Source of the DNA: Methylomusa anaerophila
Lineage (GTDB): Bacteria > Bacillota > Negativicutes > Sporomusales > Sporomusaceae
Reading direction: 5' to 3'
Length of the DNA: 64,000 bases
NCBI RefSeq assembly: GCF_003966895.1
Contig: NZ_AP018449.1
Coordinates: 2,187,501-2,251,500, forward strand
Below are positions 34,631 through 44,100 of the stretch, piece after piece. The first letter of the stretch is position 1. Each line of letters begins with the position of its first letter. Position numbers and translations under genes: made by a program. Under the pieces are notes generated by a model. That model searched no databases. It was not told the origin of the DNA and was given only the letters and a program-made list of their open reading frames with translations.

Positions 34631-34757
34631 GTAAAACGGGCTTAGAATGCCCAGATGCGAGGCGGCAGTGAGGATGTGCAGCGCAGCGTACATAAGAAGT
34701 ACGCAAGCGAGCGTCCGAACGACAACGAAGCAGATGGGCGTTCTAAGCCCGTTTTAC
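34631..34757 (-). repeat. Family 1b palindromic element, 127 bp (copy 9)
   Basis: Arms GTAAAACGGGCTTAGAATG and the complement of CGTTCTAAGCCCGTTTTAC form a near-perfect 20-bp-plus stem. The inner CAGATGC/GCAGATGG and the centre GCGTAC-ataagaa-GTACGC follow the family 1 plan, but the stem sequence is different. It lies between two tRNA genes of one cluster. Confidence 0.8.
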
Positions 34758-34761
34758 ATTT

Positions 34762-34837
34762 GCTGGTGTAGCTCAGTCGGTAGAGCGTATCCTTGGTAAG
34801 GATAAGGTCACCGGTTCAATCCCGGTCACTAGCTCCA
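34762..34837 (+). tRNA. tRNA-Thr (GGT)
   Basis: 76 nt with CCA. Acceptor GCTGGTG pairs with CACTAGC (one G-T); anticodon loop TTGGTAA. It begins 4 nt after the palindromic element. Confidence 0.93.
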
Positions 34838-34842
34838 TTTAC

Positions 34843-34919
34843 GGCGGCGTAGCTCAGTTGGCTAGAGCATGCGGTTCATACCCGCAGTGTCCGGGGTTCA
34901 AATCCCTGCGCCGCCACCA
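34843..34919 (+). tRNA. tRNA-Met (CAT), elongator
   Basis: 77 nt with CCA. Acceptor GGCGGCG pairs with CGCCGCC; anticodon loop TTCATAC. A CAT anticodon could also belong to tRNA-Ile with lysidine, but the body fits elongator Met. Confidence 0.85.
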
Positions 34920-34926
34920 AGTAACG

Positions 34927-34960
34927 AAAAAATCTTGCAGTTTAACTGTAAGATTTTTTT
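34927..34960 (+). terminator. Terminator of the tRNA cluster
   Basis: AAAAAATCTTGCAG-tttaa-CTGTAAGATTTTTTT. Confidence 0.9.
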
Positions 34961-35162
34961 ATTTTTGTCTCAAAATTTGTAACTTTTCAGGAAGGTAAAA
35001 ATAGTTGATTTATCTACACTTTAGCAGAAAGTAACTTGAATTTTTCACAGTTGAAAACGCTGGCGCCCGTGTTTATACCCCGTGCTTTGCAGGAATTTTT
35101 TGAGTGAGATAGAATATTCTAACTTTATAGAACCGCGAAGTATCTTGATTTATTTTTGCAAA

Positions 35163-35191
35163 TTATACGACTTATACGACTTATACGACTA
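35163..35191 (+). repeat. 9-bp tandem repeat before tuf
   Basis: Three units of ATACGACTT/A within 29 bp, about 65 nt before the tuf start codon. No clear -10/-35 pair is visible between 34961 and 35255. Confidence 0.6.
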
Positions 35192-35255
35192 TCAGTTGCA
35201 GAAACATGAATAAGCTTAGTTTTAATTAGTTTCCATAAGGAGGCAGTCTAAGTAA

Positions 35256-36458
35256 ATGGCTAAGAAAAAATTTGAAAGAAACAAACCCCACGTTAACATT
35301 GGTACAATTGGTCACGTTGACCATGGCAAAACATCCCTGACCGCTGCAATCACTCTGACATTGTCCAAACACGGCGGCGCAGAGTTCATGGCTTATGACC
35401 AGATTGACAAAGCCCCGGAAGAAAGAGAGCGGGGGATTACCATTAACACCGCTCACGTTGAGTATGAGACGGCAAAGCGTCACTATGCCCACGTCGACTG
35501 CCCGGGCCACGCCGACTACGTTAAAAATATGATTACCGGTGCTGCGCAGATGGACGGAGCCATCCTGGTTGTATCCGCAGCCGACGGGCCGATGCCGCAA
35601 ACCCGTGAGCACATCCTCCTGTCCCGCCAGGTAGGTGTGCCGGCGATGGTTGTGTTCCTAAACAAATCTGACCTGGTTGACGATGCCGAACTGATGGAAC
35701 TGGTTGAAATGGAAGTTCGTGAACTTCTCTCCAGCTATGAATTTCCCGGGGACGACATTCCGGTAGTAGCCGGCTCGGCCGTAAAGTGCCTGGAGTGCGG
35801 GTGCGCTAAGCCGGATTGTGAATGGTGCGGCAAAATCCATCAACTGATGGAGCAAGTAGATAATTATATTCCGACACCGGAACGCGATACCGACAAAACC
35901 TTCCTGATGCCGGTGGAAGACGTATTCACCATTACCGGTCGCGGTACAGTTGCAACGGGCCGTGTAGAACGGGGCACGGTAAAAGTAGGGGACACCATTG
36001 AAATCGTAGGTATGAGCGATAAACCAAAATCCACGGTAGTAACGGGTGTGGAAATGTTCCGCAAGCTGTTGGATTCGGCAGTAGCCGGCGATAATATCGG
36101 CGCCCTGCTGCGCGGAGTTGAGCGGAAAGAAATCGAGCGGGGCCAAGTCTTGGCTAAACCCGGTTCCATCAAACCCCATACCAAATTCAAATCGGAAGTA
36201 TACGTATTGTCCAAAGAAGAAGGGGGCCGCCACACGCCGTTCTTTAACGGCTACCGGCCGCAATTCTACTTTCGTACCACCGACGTAACCGGAGTGGTAC
36301 ACCTGCCGGAAGGTGTGGAAATGGTAATGCCGGGTGACAATGTGCAAATGGCCATCGAGCTCATCACCCCCATTGCCATTGAAGAAGGTCTGCGGTTCGC
36401 CATCCGTGAAGGCGGCCGTACCGTAGGCGCCGGCGTGGTAACCGCTATTTCCGAATAG
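35256..36458 (+). CDS. tuf: Elongation factor Tu (copy 1)
   Basis: GTPase delivering aminoacyl-tRNA to the ribosome. 400 residues. P-loop GHVDHGKT at 19-26, DCPGH at 81-85, NKSD near 136-139. The G domain carries a Cys-rich loop with Cys 178, 181, 183, 188 and 191 where E. coli has a short insert-free stretch. The DNA is, as far as I can follow, identical to the second tuf at 53320 through the last sense codon; the stop codons differ (TAG here, TAA there). It stands alone, between a tRNA cluster and rpmG, with its own terminator. AAGGAGG precedes the ATG. Confidence 0.96.
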   Translation: MAKKKFERNKPHVNIGTIGHVDHGKTSLTAAITLTLSKHGGAEFMAYDQIDKAPEERERGITINTAHVEYETAKRHYAHVDCPGHADYVKNMITGAAQMDGAILVVSAADGPMPQTREHILLSRQVGVPAMVVFLNKSDLVDDAELMELVEMEVRELLSSYEFPGDDIPVVAGSAVKCLECGCAKPDCEWCGKIHQLMEQVDNYIPTPERDTDKTFLMPVEDVFTITGRGTVATGRVERGTVKVGDTIEIVGMSDKPKSTVVTGVEMFRKLLDSAVAGDNIGALLRGVERKEIERGQVLAKPGSIKPHTKFKSEVYVLSKEEGGRHTPFFNGYRPQFYFRTTDVTGVVHLPEGVEMVMPGDNVQMAIELITPIAIEEGLRFAIREGGRTVGAGVVTAISE

Positions 36459-36503
36459 TGAACCAAACGCTTGCATAATATTGAATAGATTGGATATAAT
36501 TGA

Positions 36504-36535
36504 TAAAGCGGGGGACAAACCCCTGCTTTATTTTA
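36504..36535 (+). terminator. Terminator of tuf copy 1
   Basis: TAAAGCGGGG-gacaaac-CCCTGCTTTA followed by TTTTATTT. Confidence 0.88.
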
Positions 36536-36583
36536 TTTAAAAATTAGGCTTATAATTAGTGACATGCCCGAGGCTGTGGGCTA

Positions 36584-36612
36584 TTGACACGCCGGTATAA
36601 TTATGCTAAATT
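36584..36612 (+). promoter_or_regulatory. Promoter of rpmG-trnW-secE-nusG
   Basis: TTGACA, 17 nt, TAAATT, about 90 nt before rpmG. Confidence 0.6.
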
Positions 36613-36700
36613 GTATTAGTGACCTTACAAAAAGTTATCAAAAAAGTTGTCAAAATTAATTGTTTGAGCTATTATATTACTGGTAAGAGAGGTGTACGCC

Positions 36701-36850
36701 ATGCGCAATGCAGTAACATTGGCCTGTACTGAATGCAAACAACGCAATTATCAGACCAATAAAAGCAAAAAAAACGATCCGGATAGATTGGAATTCAACA
36801 AGTATTGCAAATTTTGCAAAAAACATACTGCCCATAAAGAAACAAAATAA
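36701..36850 (+). CDS. rpmG: Large ribosomal subunit protein bL33
   Basis: 49 residues: [12 protein letters not shown] at the start and [16 protein letters not shown] at the end. The two CxxC pairs (Cys 9/12 and 36/39 region) make it the zinc-binding form. AGAGGTG precedes the ATG. First gene of the rpmG-tRNA-Trp-secE-nusG group, as in many Clostridia. Confidence 0.93.
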   Translation: MRNAVTLACTECKQRNYQTNKSKKNDPDRLEFNKYCKFCKKHTAHKETK

Positions 36851-36893
36851 TTATCGGATGGTTTCGTAATCATAAAAAGAATGCCTATAACGT

Positions 36894-36969
36894 AGGGGTA
36901 TAGCTCAATTGGTAGAGTAGCGGTCTCCAAAACCGTTGGTTGTGGGTTCAAGTCCTACTGCCCCTGCCA
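36894..36969 (+). tRNA. tRNA-Trp (CCA)
   Basis: 76 nt with CCA. Acceptor AGGGGTA pairs with TGCCCCT (one G-T); anticodon loop CTCCAAA. It sits between rpmG and secE and is probably processed from their shared transcript. Confidence 0.94.
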
Positions 36970-36993
36970 GCACTTTGAACGGGATGTGAAATT

Positions 36994-37209
36994 ATGGCAG
37001 CCCAAGAAACTGCAGTTACAGGCGGTACTGCGCGCTGGAAAAAGTTTTTTCGGGAAGTTAGAGCCGAATTAAAAAAAGTAACTTGGCCGACCCGGCAAGA
37101 CTTAATCAATTATACAGGAATAGTTTTTGTTTCTGTCGTCGTCGTAGCGGCTCTAATTTGGGTAATCGACAGCATACTTACTCAAATACTTAAAGTTCTT
37201 ATCAAGTAG
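36994..37209 (+). CDS. secE: Preprotein translocase subunit SecE
   Basis: 71 residues. A cytoplasmic amphipathic part (RWKKFFREVRAELKKVTWPTRQDL) and one C-terminal membrane segment (about 43-65), the short single-span form. It clamps SecY in the translocon. GGGATG precedes the ATG; nusG follows after 20 nt, the universal pair. Confidence 0.93.
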   Translation: MAAQETAVTGGTARWKKFFREVRAELKKVTWPTRQDLINYTGIVFVSVVVVAALIWVIDSILTQILKVLIK

Positions 37210-37229
37210 ACTAAGGGGGTAGGGGGCGT

Positions 37230-37790
37230 TTGGAACGTCCCTTGAAGGCAATGGAATCCGAAAAACTCGAAAAGCATTGGTATGTAATTCATACTTACTC
37301 CGGGTACGAAAACAAGGTTAAAGCCAATCTGGAAAAGAAAGTTCATTCCATGGGGATGGAAAATGAAATTTTCCGAGTGCTTGTGCCTATGGAAGATGAA
37401 GTGGAAATGAAGGATGGCAAAAAGAAAATTGCCAAGAAAAAAGTATTTCCCGGGTACGTACTGGTTGAAATGATTGTTACCGACCGGTCCTGGTACGTTG
37501 TGCGAAATACCCCGGGGGTAACTGGCTTTGTCGGTTCGGGTACCAAGCCTATTCCACTCAGCCAGACTGAGATAAAACACATCCTTAAGTCGATGGGAAT
37601 AGAAGAAATTAAACCGAAAGTTGATATTGAGGTTCAGCAGCTGGTGCGTATCACCTCCGGCGCTTTCGAGAATTGGACAGCCACAGTGACCGAAATTAAT
37701 CCTGACCGGGGTAAACTAAAAGTACTTGTAAACATGTTTGGTCGGGAAACGCCGGTTGAGCTGGATTTTTCACAAGTTGCAAGAACATAA
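37230..37790 (+). CDS. nusG: Transcription termination/antitermination protein NusG
   Basis: 186 residues from TTG 37230 (AAGGGGGT 10 nt upstream) or 179 from ATG 37251. NGN domain (KHWYVIHTYSGYENKVKANL to about 115) and C-terminal KOW domain (VRITSGAFENWTATVTEINPDRGKLKVLV). It binds RNA polymerase and modulates pausing and termination. Precedes rplK. Confidence 0.93.
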   Translation: MERPLKAMESEKLEKHWYVIHTYSGYENKVKANLEKKVHSMGMENEIFRVLVPMEDEVEMKDGKKKIAKKKVFPGYVLVEMIVTDRSWYVVRNTPGVTGFVGSGTKPIPLSQTEIKHILKSMGIEEIKPKVDIEVQQLVRITSGAFENWTATVTEINPDRGKLKVLVNMFGRETPVELDFSQVART

Positions 37791-37833
37791 ATATATTTGT
37801 AAATATATTGTTTGATATAAGGGGGTGTAATAT

Positions 37834-38259
37834 ATGGCCAAAAAAGTGGTAAAACTTGTAAAGCTTCAAGTTCCTGCCGGTAAAGCTACGCCGGCGCCTC
37901 CCGTAGGTCCGGCCCTAGGCCAGGCAGGTGTCAATATCATGGCTTTCGTTAAAGAGTTTAATGAAAGAACAGCCAGTCAGGCCGGCTTAATTATTCCAGT
38001 TGAGATTACGGTTTTTGAAGATAGATCTTTTACCTTCATTACTAAAACTCCGCCTGCCGCTGTGCTTCTAAAGAAAGCAGCCGGTATTGAAACAGCATCC
38101 GGTGAACCCAACAAGAAAAAAGTTGCCAAGGTTGCTCGTGCCAAAGTTCGCGAAATTGCAGAATCGAAGATGCAGGATCTCAATGCTGCCAGCGTAGAGG
38201 CTGCAATGCGGATGATTGAGGGGACAGCCAGAAGTATGGGGATTGATATTGTTGACTGA
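37834..38259 (+). CDS. rplK: Large ribosomal subunit protein uL11
   Basis: 141 residues. The N-terminal domain has [20 protein letters not shown] with the Pro-rich thiopeptide-binding helix region; the C-terminal rRNA-binding domain has [17 protein letters not shown]. It forms the GTPase-associated centre with 23S rRNA. AAGGGGGTG precedes the ATG. Confidence 0.95.
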   Translation: MAKKVVKLVKLQVPAGKATPAPPVGPALGQAGVNIMAFVKEFNERTASQAGLIIPVEITVFEDRSFTFITKTPPAAVLLKKAAGIETASGEPNKKKVAKVARAKVREIAESKMQDLNAASVEAAMRMIEGTARSMGIDIVD

Positions 38260-38377
38260 AAAAGCTACTGAACAAATGTAGCAAATGTAACAAACAATCA
38301 TTATGATGCTTTGTAAGGGGGATGCCCCGGTGGGAGGATTTGCACTTCCGTTATTACCACATTAGGAGGAATATAAT

Positions 38378-39082
38378 ATGTCGAAACACGGTAAAAAGTA
38401 TCAGGAAGCAGCAAAGCTTATTGATGCCGATAAGCTGTACGATCCTGATGAAGCTGTAGAGCTGGTTAAGAAGACAGCTAGCGCCAAGTTTGACCAAACT
38501 GTGGAAGTTGCTGTCAAGCTGGGCGTTGATCCCAAACACGCTGACCAACAAGTACGTGGTGCAGTTGTTCTGCCTCATGGTACAGGTAAAACGAAACGGG
38601 TTTTAGTATTTGCCAAAGGTGAAAAAGCCAAAGAAGCCGAGAGTGCCGGGGCTGATTTTGTCGGCGCCGAAGACATGGTTGAAAAAATCCAGGGGGGCTG
38701 GACGGATTTTGATGTGGCAGTAGCTACGCCGGATATGATGGGCATGGTAGGACGTCTTGGTAAAATTCTCGGACCCAAGGGTTTAATGCCAAACCCTAAA
38801 GTTGGTACGGTTACCATGGACCTGGCACGTGCCCTTAACGAGATTAAGGCCGGCAAAATAGAGTACCGCACTGATAAAGCGGGAAACATTCATGCGCCTA
38901 TTGGTAAGGTATCCTTCGACGGCGAAAAACTGCTGAAAAACTTCCGCACCCTGATTGATACATTAATTAAGGTTAAACCCGCTGCGGCTAAAGGTCAGTA
39001 TATGCGGAGCATTTCCCTAAGCGCTACGATGGGACCCGGCGTAAAGGTTAACCCGTTGAAAGCTTCTGAGAAAAAAGAATAG
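38378..39082 (+). CDS. rplA: Large ribosomal subunit protein uL1
   Basis: 234 residues. L1-stalk protein with the two-domain fold ([38 protein letters not shown]). AGGAGG precedes the ATG. The 118-nt gap after rplK holds GGGGGATGCCCCGG and GGGAGG...CTTCC segments that might fold into an L1 autoregulatory target, but this is weak. It is followed by a palindromic element. Confidence 0.95.
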   Translation: MSKHGKKYQEAAKLIDADKLYDPDEAVELVKKTASAKFDQTVEVAVKLGVDPKHADQQVRGAVVLPHGTGKTKRVLVFAKGEKAKEAESAGADFVGAEDMVEKIQGGWTDFDVAVATPDMMGMVGRLGKILGPKGLMPNPKVGTVTMDLARALNEIKAGKIEYRTDKAGNIHAPIGKVSFDGEKLLKNFRTLIDTLIKVKPAAAKGQYMRSISLSATMGPGVKVNPLKASEKKE

Positions 39083-39103
39083 ATTCTAGATTATCAAATG
39101 CAC

Positions 39104-39359
39104 GAAATGCTTAGAAATCGTTAGATACCGTTGCATATGAAAAAAACTTATTGAGTATCAACTTGATAATCATTTATGATCAATCATAGTCAGACCGTCT
39201 AGGCGTGACGAGGACCGGAACGGAGGCGTACTGGCAAGTACGTTGGAGTGAGGACCGCAGGAACAACGATGCACCGTCGCCTACGAGACATTCGATATGG
39301 CACCTGGTTGGCAGTAAACATGCTGCAAGGGCATCGGGATGGCGGTTTATAAGCATTTC
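39104..39359 (-). repeat. Family 1 palindromic element, 256 bp (copy 4)
   Basis: Arms GAAATGCTTA and TAAGCATTTC: a paired change from the GAACTGC stem. It carries the long-form module with a variant middle (TATCAA-c-TTGATA) and a second insertion of about 65 bp between ACGATGC and GGGATGGCGG. It lies between rplA and the L10 leader inside the ribosomal operon. Confidence 0.8.
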
Positions 39360-39414
39360 CCGACTTAAAGTGAATAGGTAACAAAGGCTATAGACAGTAG
39401 GCACTGAATAGGTT

Positions 39415-39527
39415 TAATAAGCTATTTGAAAAAATGGCTTGCCTGCCGAGGCCGGGGATTTGGCGACGTGACGTATGCGTTTCGAGCGACCTCCGGTTTT
39501 TACTGCCGTGGGGTCGCTTTTTAATGT
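39415..39527 (+). promoter_or_regulatory. L10 leader (r-protein autoregulation) with attenuator
   Basis: GCTTGCCTGCCGAGGCCGG and the following CCTCCGGTTTTTACTGCC resemble the Firmicutes L10(L12)4 binding leader. It ends in AGCGACC paired with GGGTCGCT and a T-run (about 39497-39522), an intrinsic terminator just before the rplJ ribosome binding site. Excess L10-L12 complex is expected to reduce rplJL expression. Confidence 0.75.
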
Positions 39528-39552
39528 ACTTTAGCTAAGGAGGTGTAAATAG

Positions 39553-40083
39553 ATGGCTGTAATACAGGAGAAACAGCAAATAGTTGCGGAACTTAAAGAA
39601 AAGCTGGCTAACACCAAAGGAGCGGTTTTGACCAACTATCGCGGCTTGACTGTTGCTCAGGACACTAAACTTCGTTCCAAATTGCGGGCGGCTGGCGTTG
39701 AATACCGGGTTATTAAAAATACAATGACTCGCATCGCCGCCCAAGAAGCAGGCATTGAGGGTCTCGAAGCCTACCTGGAAGGACCTACTGCAATCGCTAT
39801 TTCTTCCGTGGATCCGGTTGCGCCCGCCAAAGTTATTTCTGAGTTTGTAAAAGAAAACAAGTTACAGGCTCTTGAAATTAAAGCTGGCATAGTAGAGGGA
39901 AAAGTAATTGACGTCAATGGCGTAAAAGCTCTTTCCAGTCTCCCGCCGAAAGAAGTGCTTGTCGCCAAAATCCTGGCAGGTATGCAGGCTCCGATTGCCG
40001 GTTTCGTCAATGTTCTTTCCGGTACTTTGCGCAATCTTGTATATGCGCTTGATGCCGTACGCAAACAGAAAGAATCGGCTTAA
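39553..40083 (+). CDS. rplJ: Large ribosomal subunit protein uL10
   Basis: 176 residues. N-terminal rRNA-binding domain (TKGAVLTNYRGLTVAQDTKLR, YRVIKNTMTRIAAQE) and a C-terminal helix that binds L12 dimers (about 150-176). AAGGAGGTG precedes the ATG. It follows its own leader attenuator, and a palindromic element separates it from rplL. Confidence 0.95.
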   Translation: MAVIQEKQQIVAELKEKLANTKGAVLTNYRGLTVAQDTKLRSKLRAAGVEYRVIKNTMTRIAAQEAGIEGLEAYLEGPTAIAISSVDPVAPAKVISEFVKENKLQALEIKAGIVEGKVIDVNGVKALSSLPPKEVLVAKILAGMQAPIAGFVNVLSGTLRNLVYALDAVRKQKESA

Positions 40084-40125
40084 GCTCTTCTTACCTAAAA
40101 AGCTTATCTATTTATCAAATGCCGC

Positions 40126-40316
40126 GAACTGATTAGAAATCGTCGGATACCGTTGCATATGAAAAAAACTTATTGAGTATCAACTTGATAAGCATTTATA
40201 ATCAATCATAGTCAGACCGTCTAGGCGCAACGAGAACCGGAACGGAGGCGTACTGGTTGTACGTCGGAGTGAGGATCGCAGGAGCAACGACGCAGATGGC
40301 GGTTTATAATCAGTTC
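40126..40316 (-). repeat. Family 1 palindromic element, 191 bp (copy 5)
   Basis: Arms GAACTGATTA and TAATCAGTTC: another paired change relative to the consensus. The long-form module is of the copy 4 type. It fills the space between rplJ and rplL, which are normally cotranscribed with a short gap. Confidence 0.85.
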
Positions 40317-40365
40317 CCAACCTAAAAGTAAATAAATTATATGAAAGTATATGGAGGTACGTAAG

Positions 40366-40743
40366 ATGAATAAAGAACAAATTATGGAAGCTATTGAACA
40401 AATGACAGTACTGGAACTGTCTGAACTGGTTAAAGCTCTGGAAGAAAAATTTGGTGTATCGGCCGCTGCTCCTGTTGCCGTAGCGGCTGCCCCTGCTGCC
40501 GGCGGCGCTGCCGCTCCTGCTGCTGAGGAACAAACTGAGTTTGACGTTATTCTGACCAGCGCCGGTGGTGCTAAAATCAACGTTATCAAAATTGTTCGCG
40601 AAGTTACAGGTCTCGGCTTGAAAGAAGCCAAGGATCTGGTTGACGGCGCTCCCAAACCCGTTAAAGAGAAAATACCCAAAGCTGACGCTGAAGCTCTCAA
40701 AGCTAAGTTCGTTGAAGCCGGCGCTTCCGCTGAGATCAAGTAA
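40366..40743 (+). CDS. rplL: Large ribosomal subunit protein bL12
   Basis: 125 residues. N-terminal dimerisation helix ([20 protein letters not shown]), Ala/Pro-rich hinge (about 38-58), and C-terminal factor-binding domain ([19 protein letters not shown]). ATG 40366 fits GGAGG 8 nt upstream; an ATG at 40351 overlaps that site. It is the multi-copy stalk protein recruiting translation GTPases. Confidence 0.95.
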   Translation: MNKEQIMEAIEQMTVLELSELVKALEEKFGVSAAAPVAVAAAPAAGGAAAPAAEEQTEFDVILTSAGGAKINVIKIVREVTGLGLKEAKDLVDGAPKPVKEKIPKADAEALKAKFVEAGASAEIK

Positions 40744-40763
40744 TTCTTATTAAAAACTATTGT

Positions 40764-40796
40764 TAAAAGAGCACCTAACACCTTTGGTGCTCTTTA
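40764..40796 (+). terminator. rplL-rpoB intercistronic terminator
   Basis: AAAGAGCACC-taacaccttt-GGTGCTCTTT. Probably partial, separating ribosomal from polymerase genes. Confidence 0.8.
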
Positions 40797-40883
40797 ATTT
40801 TGAAGAACGTTTAAAATATAAAATCTAAAAAAATTTTTAAATTTTAAATTTAAAAATTTTTTTTATAAAATAAAGAAAATTTC

Positions 40884-40912
40884 TTGACATATTTATTTAA
40901 AATTGATACCAT
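40884..40912 (+). promoter_or_regulatory. Candidate promoter of rpoBC
   Basis: TTGACA, 17 nt, TACCAT, within a very AT-rich stretch (40800-40980). The -10 is poor; TATATT slightly downstream is an alternative. A hairpin (AAGCAAGG with CCTTGCTT, 41039-41075) and T-rich sequence follow in the leader. Confidence 0.45.
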
Positions 40913-41030
40913 TATATATTGCCGTACATATTTTTTTTATAAATTTATCCAAAAAATTATTGCATTGATAGTATAAGACATGTATTGGCAGGAAATAGTA
41001 ATATAATGGAGGATGAAAGGGAAGTTCATC

Positions 41031-41171
41031 GTGGATATAAGCAAGGTCCTTGCCCAAAATGAAGAGCCTTGCTTGTTTTGTATTTTACCTATCTGCGGAC
41101 TTATTATTTGCTTAGCGCAGACAGAGTATGCTGCACTTTGTCAGATACTAAGGCCAGCGAATCATGGCTAA
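41031..41171 (+). CDS. Possible 46-residue leader ORF before rpoB
   Basis: GTG start after GGGAAG, running through the hairpin to a TAA that ends 15 nt before the rpoB ATG. It would be Cys-rich (five Cys, LFCILPICGLIICLAQ hydrophobic middle). Without comparative data this may be chance; translation through the hairpin would affect its folding. Confidence 0.2.
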   Translation: MDISKVLAQNEEPCLFCILPICGLIICLAQTEYAALCQILRPANHG

Positions 41172-41186
41172 GGGGTGAAAGGGTTA

Positions 41187-44100
41187 ATGTTTAATCCTGT
41201 TCCGGTGGGCAAAAGGGTCAGGTACAGCTACGCGAAAATCAACGAGGTGCTGGACATGCCCAACCTTATTGAAATTCAAAAGAACTCTTACAATTGGTTT
41301 CTAAAAGAAGGACTCCAGGAAATATTCCATGATATTTCGCCCATTCAGGATTTTACCGGTAACCTGGTATTGTCATTTGAAAATTTTAATCTGGGTGAGC
41401 CAAAATATGACGTGGAAGAATGCAAAGAGCGTGACGTAACGTATGCTGCGCCGTTGAGAGTAAGTGTCCGGTTGTTTAACAAAGAGACGGGAGAAATCAA
41501 AGAACAGGAAGTATTTATGGGTGATTTCCCGCTCATGACCGACAACGGCACCTTTATTATTAACGGCGCCGAGCGGGTTATTGTCAGCCAGTTAGTACGT
41601 TCACCGGGTGTATACTATGGCGAAACTATCGATACTACCGGCAAAAAACTGTACAATGCTACTGTTATTCCCAATCGCGGGGCTTGGCTGGAACTGGAAA
41701 CCGATTCCAACGACGTTGTATCGGTAAGGGTCGACCGTACTCGTAAAATACCTGTCACTGTGTTAGTTCGCGCCCTGGGCTATGTATCTAACGGTGCGAT
41801 TACAGAGCTGTTTAATGATGACGTACGCATCCGGGCCACGCTGGAACGTGACAACACCGATTCACGGGAAGAAGCCCTGGTAGAGATTTATAAGCGTCTT
41901 CGTCCCGGTGAGCCGCCGACGGTTGAAAATGCCGCTCAGCTTCTGGAATCTTTGTTTTTTGATTCCAAGCGCTATGATTTAGCTACAGTTGGCCGTTATA
42001 AATTAGCTAAGAAATTAGGGTGGCGCCGCCAACTTTTGGGCAAAACCCTTCACCAGCCGCTGGCAGATTTGGAGACAGGTGAAGTGATTGTTCCTGAGGG
42101 TACCGTAGTTGACGAAGATGTGATCCAGAAGATTGCCGCCGCCAGAATATTTGAGGGCGAAGGCATTCATGATATAAAAATACAGCAAAAAGACGGCGGT
42201 GTTGCCAAATTAATATTCAACTCTATCTTGCCATATACCCATCGCACCATTACCCGGGAAGACATAATCGCTTCAATTAGCTACCTGTTAAATTTGATGG
42301 ACGGCCACGGCTCAACGGATGATATCGACCATTTGGGCAATCGTCGGTTGCGTTCTGTGGGTGAACTGCTCCAGAACCAGTTTAGAATCGGCTTGGCCAG
42401 AATGGAGCGGGTGGTTAAAGAGCGGATGACTATCCAAGATGTTGATGTAATTACACCGCAAGCTCTCATCAACATTCGGCCGGTTGTCGCCGCCATTAAG
42501 GAATTTTTTGGCTCCAGCCAGCTTTCCCAATTTATGGACCAAACCAACCCGCTGGCTGAACTGACGCATAAACGTCGTCTTAGTGCCCTGGGACCGGGGG
42601 GACTCAGCCGCGAGAGAGCGGGTTTCGAAGTTCGCGACGTTCACCACTCACACTATGGCCGAATGTGCCCAATTGAGACCCCGGAAGGACCAAACATCGG
42701 TCTCATCGGTTCTTTGTCCACATTCGCCAGAATTAACGAGTTTGGCTTTATTGAGACACCGTATCGCAAAGTGAACAAACATGAGCGAAAAATAACGGAT
42801 GATGTTGTATACCTGACTGCTGATGAGGAAGACGAGTTGATTATAGCCCAAGCCAATGAAGAAGTTGGTGAGGACGGCTGGTTTAAGGAGCCGCGTGTAA
42901 CCTGCCGCCGCAAACACGATATTCTCGTTGTTCCCGCGGAACAGGTGGATTGCATGGACGTATCCCCTAAGCAGGTTGTATCGATTGCAACTGCTATGAT
43001 TCCGTTTCTCGAGAATGACGATGCCAACCGGGCCCTTATGGGCGCCAATATGCAGCGACAAGCCGTACCGCTTCTGAGAACTCAGGCGCCGCTTGTCGGT
43101 ACCGGCATGGAATATAAGGCTGCCAGGGATTCCGGGGTAGTGGTGCTGGCAAAAAATGCCGGGATAATTGAGAAAGTGACTGCCAATGAGATTCATATCC
43201 GTACCGAAAATGGCGGGCTTGATACTTATAAACTTTTAAAATATCTAAGATCCAACCAAGGCACCTGTATCAATCAGAAACCCATTGTTTATAAAGGCGA
43301 GAAGGTAATTAAAGGCCAGGTTTTGGCGGACGGACCTTCCACCGACAAAGGCGAATTGGCTCTGGGTTACAACGTATTGGTAGCGTTTATGCCCTGGGAA
43401 GGTTACAACTACGAGGATGCCATCCTGTTAAGCCAGGATTTGGTTAAAGAGGATGTATTTACCTCCATTCACATTGAGGAATACGAGTGTGATGCCCGTG
43501 ATACTAAATTAGGACCGGAAGAAATTACCCGGGACATCCCCAATGTAGCGGAAGATGTGCTAAAAGACCTGGATGACCGGGGCATTATCCGTGTGGGAGC
43601 CGAAGTAAGGCCAGGGGATATTTTGGTCGGCAAGGTTACACCTAAAGGGGAAACCGAGCTTACAGCCGAAGAACGTCTTCTCCGGGCGATATTTGGCGAA
43701 AAAGCAAGGGAGGTACGGGATACCTCCCTGCGTGTACCTCACGGTGAAGCAGGAAAAATTGTCGACGTTAAAGTCTTTACCAGGGAAAATGGCGACGAAT
43801 TGCCGCCAGGAGTCAACCAGTTGGTGCGTTGTTATATCGCGCAGAAACGAAAAATATCCGAAGGCGATAAAATGGCGGGGCGTCACGGCAACAAAGGTGT
43901 CGTTTCCCGAATTATGCCGAAGGAGGATATGCCTTTCTTGCCTGATGGCACCCCGGTTCAGATTGTATTGAATCCGTTGGGCGTACCGTCACGGATGAAT
44001 ATTGGTCAGGTATTGGAAACCCATCTGGGTCGTGCGGCCGCCGCTATCGGCATGCAGGTCAGAAACATGGACCCCACCCTGGGGGACAGACTCCAGGAGG

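Noticed and set aside
34631..34757. Possible transcription terminator of the first three tRNA genes
   Set aside because: The stem is long, but no T-run follows, and the same plan recurs in the repeat family. It is annotated as a repeat.
35658..36518. Long minus-strand frames of 120-290 codons opposite both tuf genes
   Set aside because: They mirror the high-GC third-position use of tuf, occur identically in both copies and have no start signals.
38318..38377. L1 autoregulatory RNA site before rplA
   Set aside because: Only short GC-rich segments suggest it; I could not build a convincing match to the 23S L1 site, so it is mentioned only in the rplA entry.
39104..40316. Insertion sequence remnants in the ribosomal operon
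   Set aside because: No transposase-like reading frame in any copy, and copies are too short and too uniform in their ends; treated as non-autonomous repeats.
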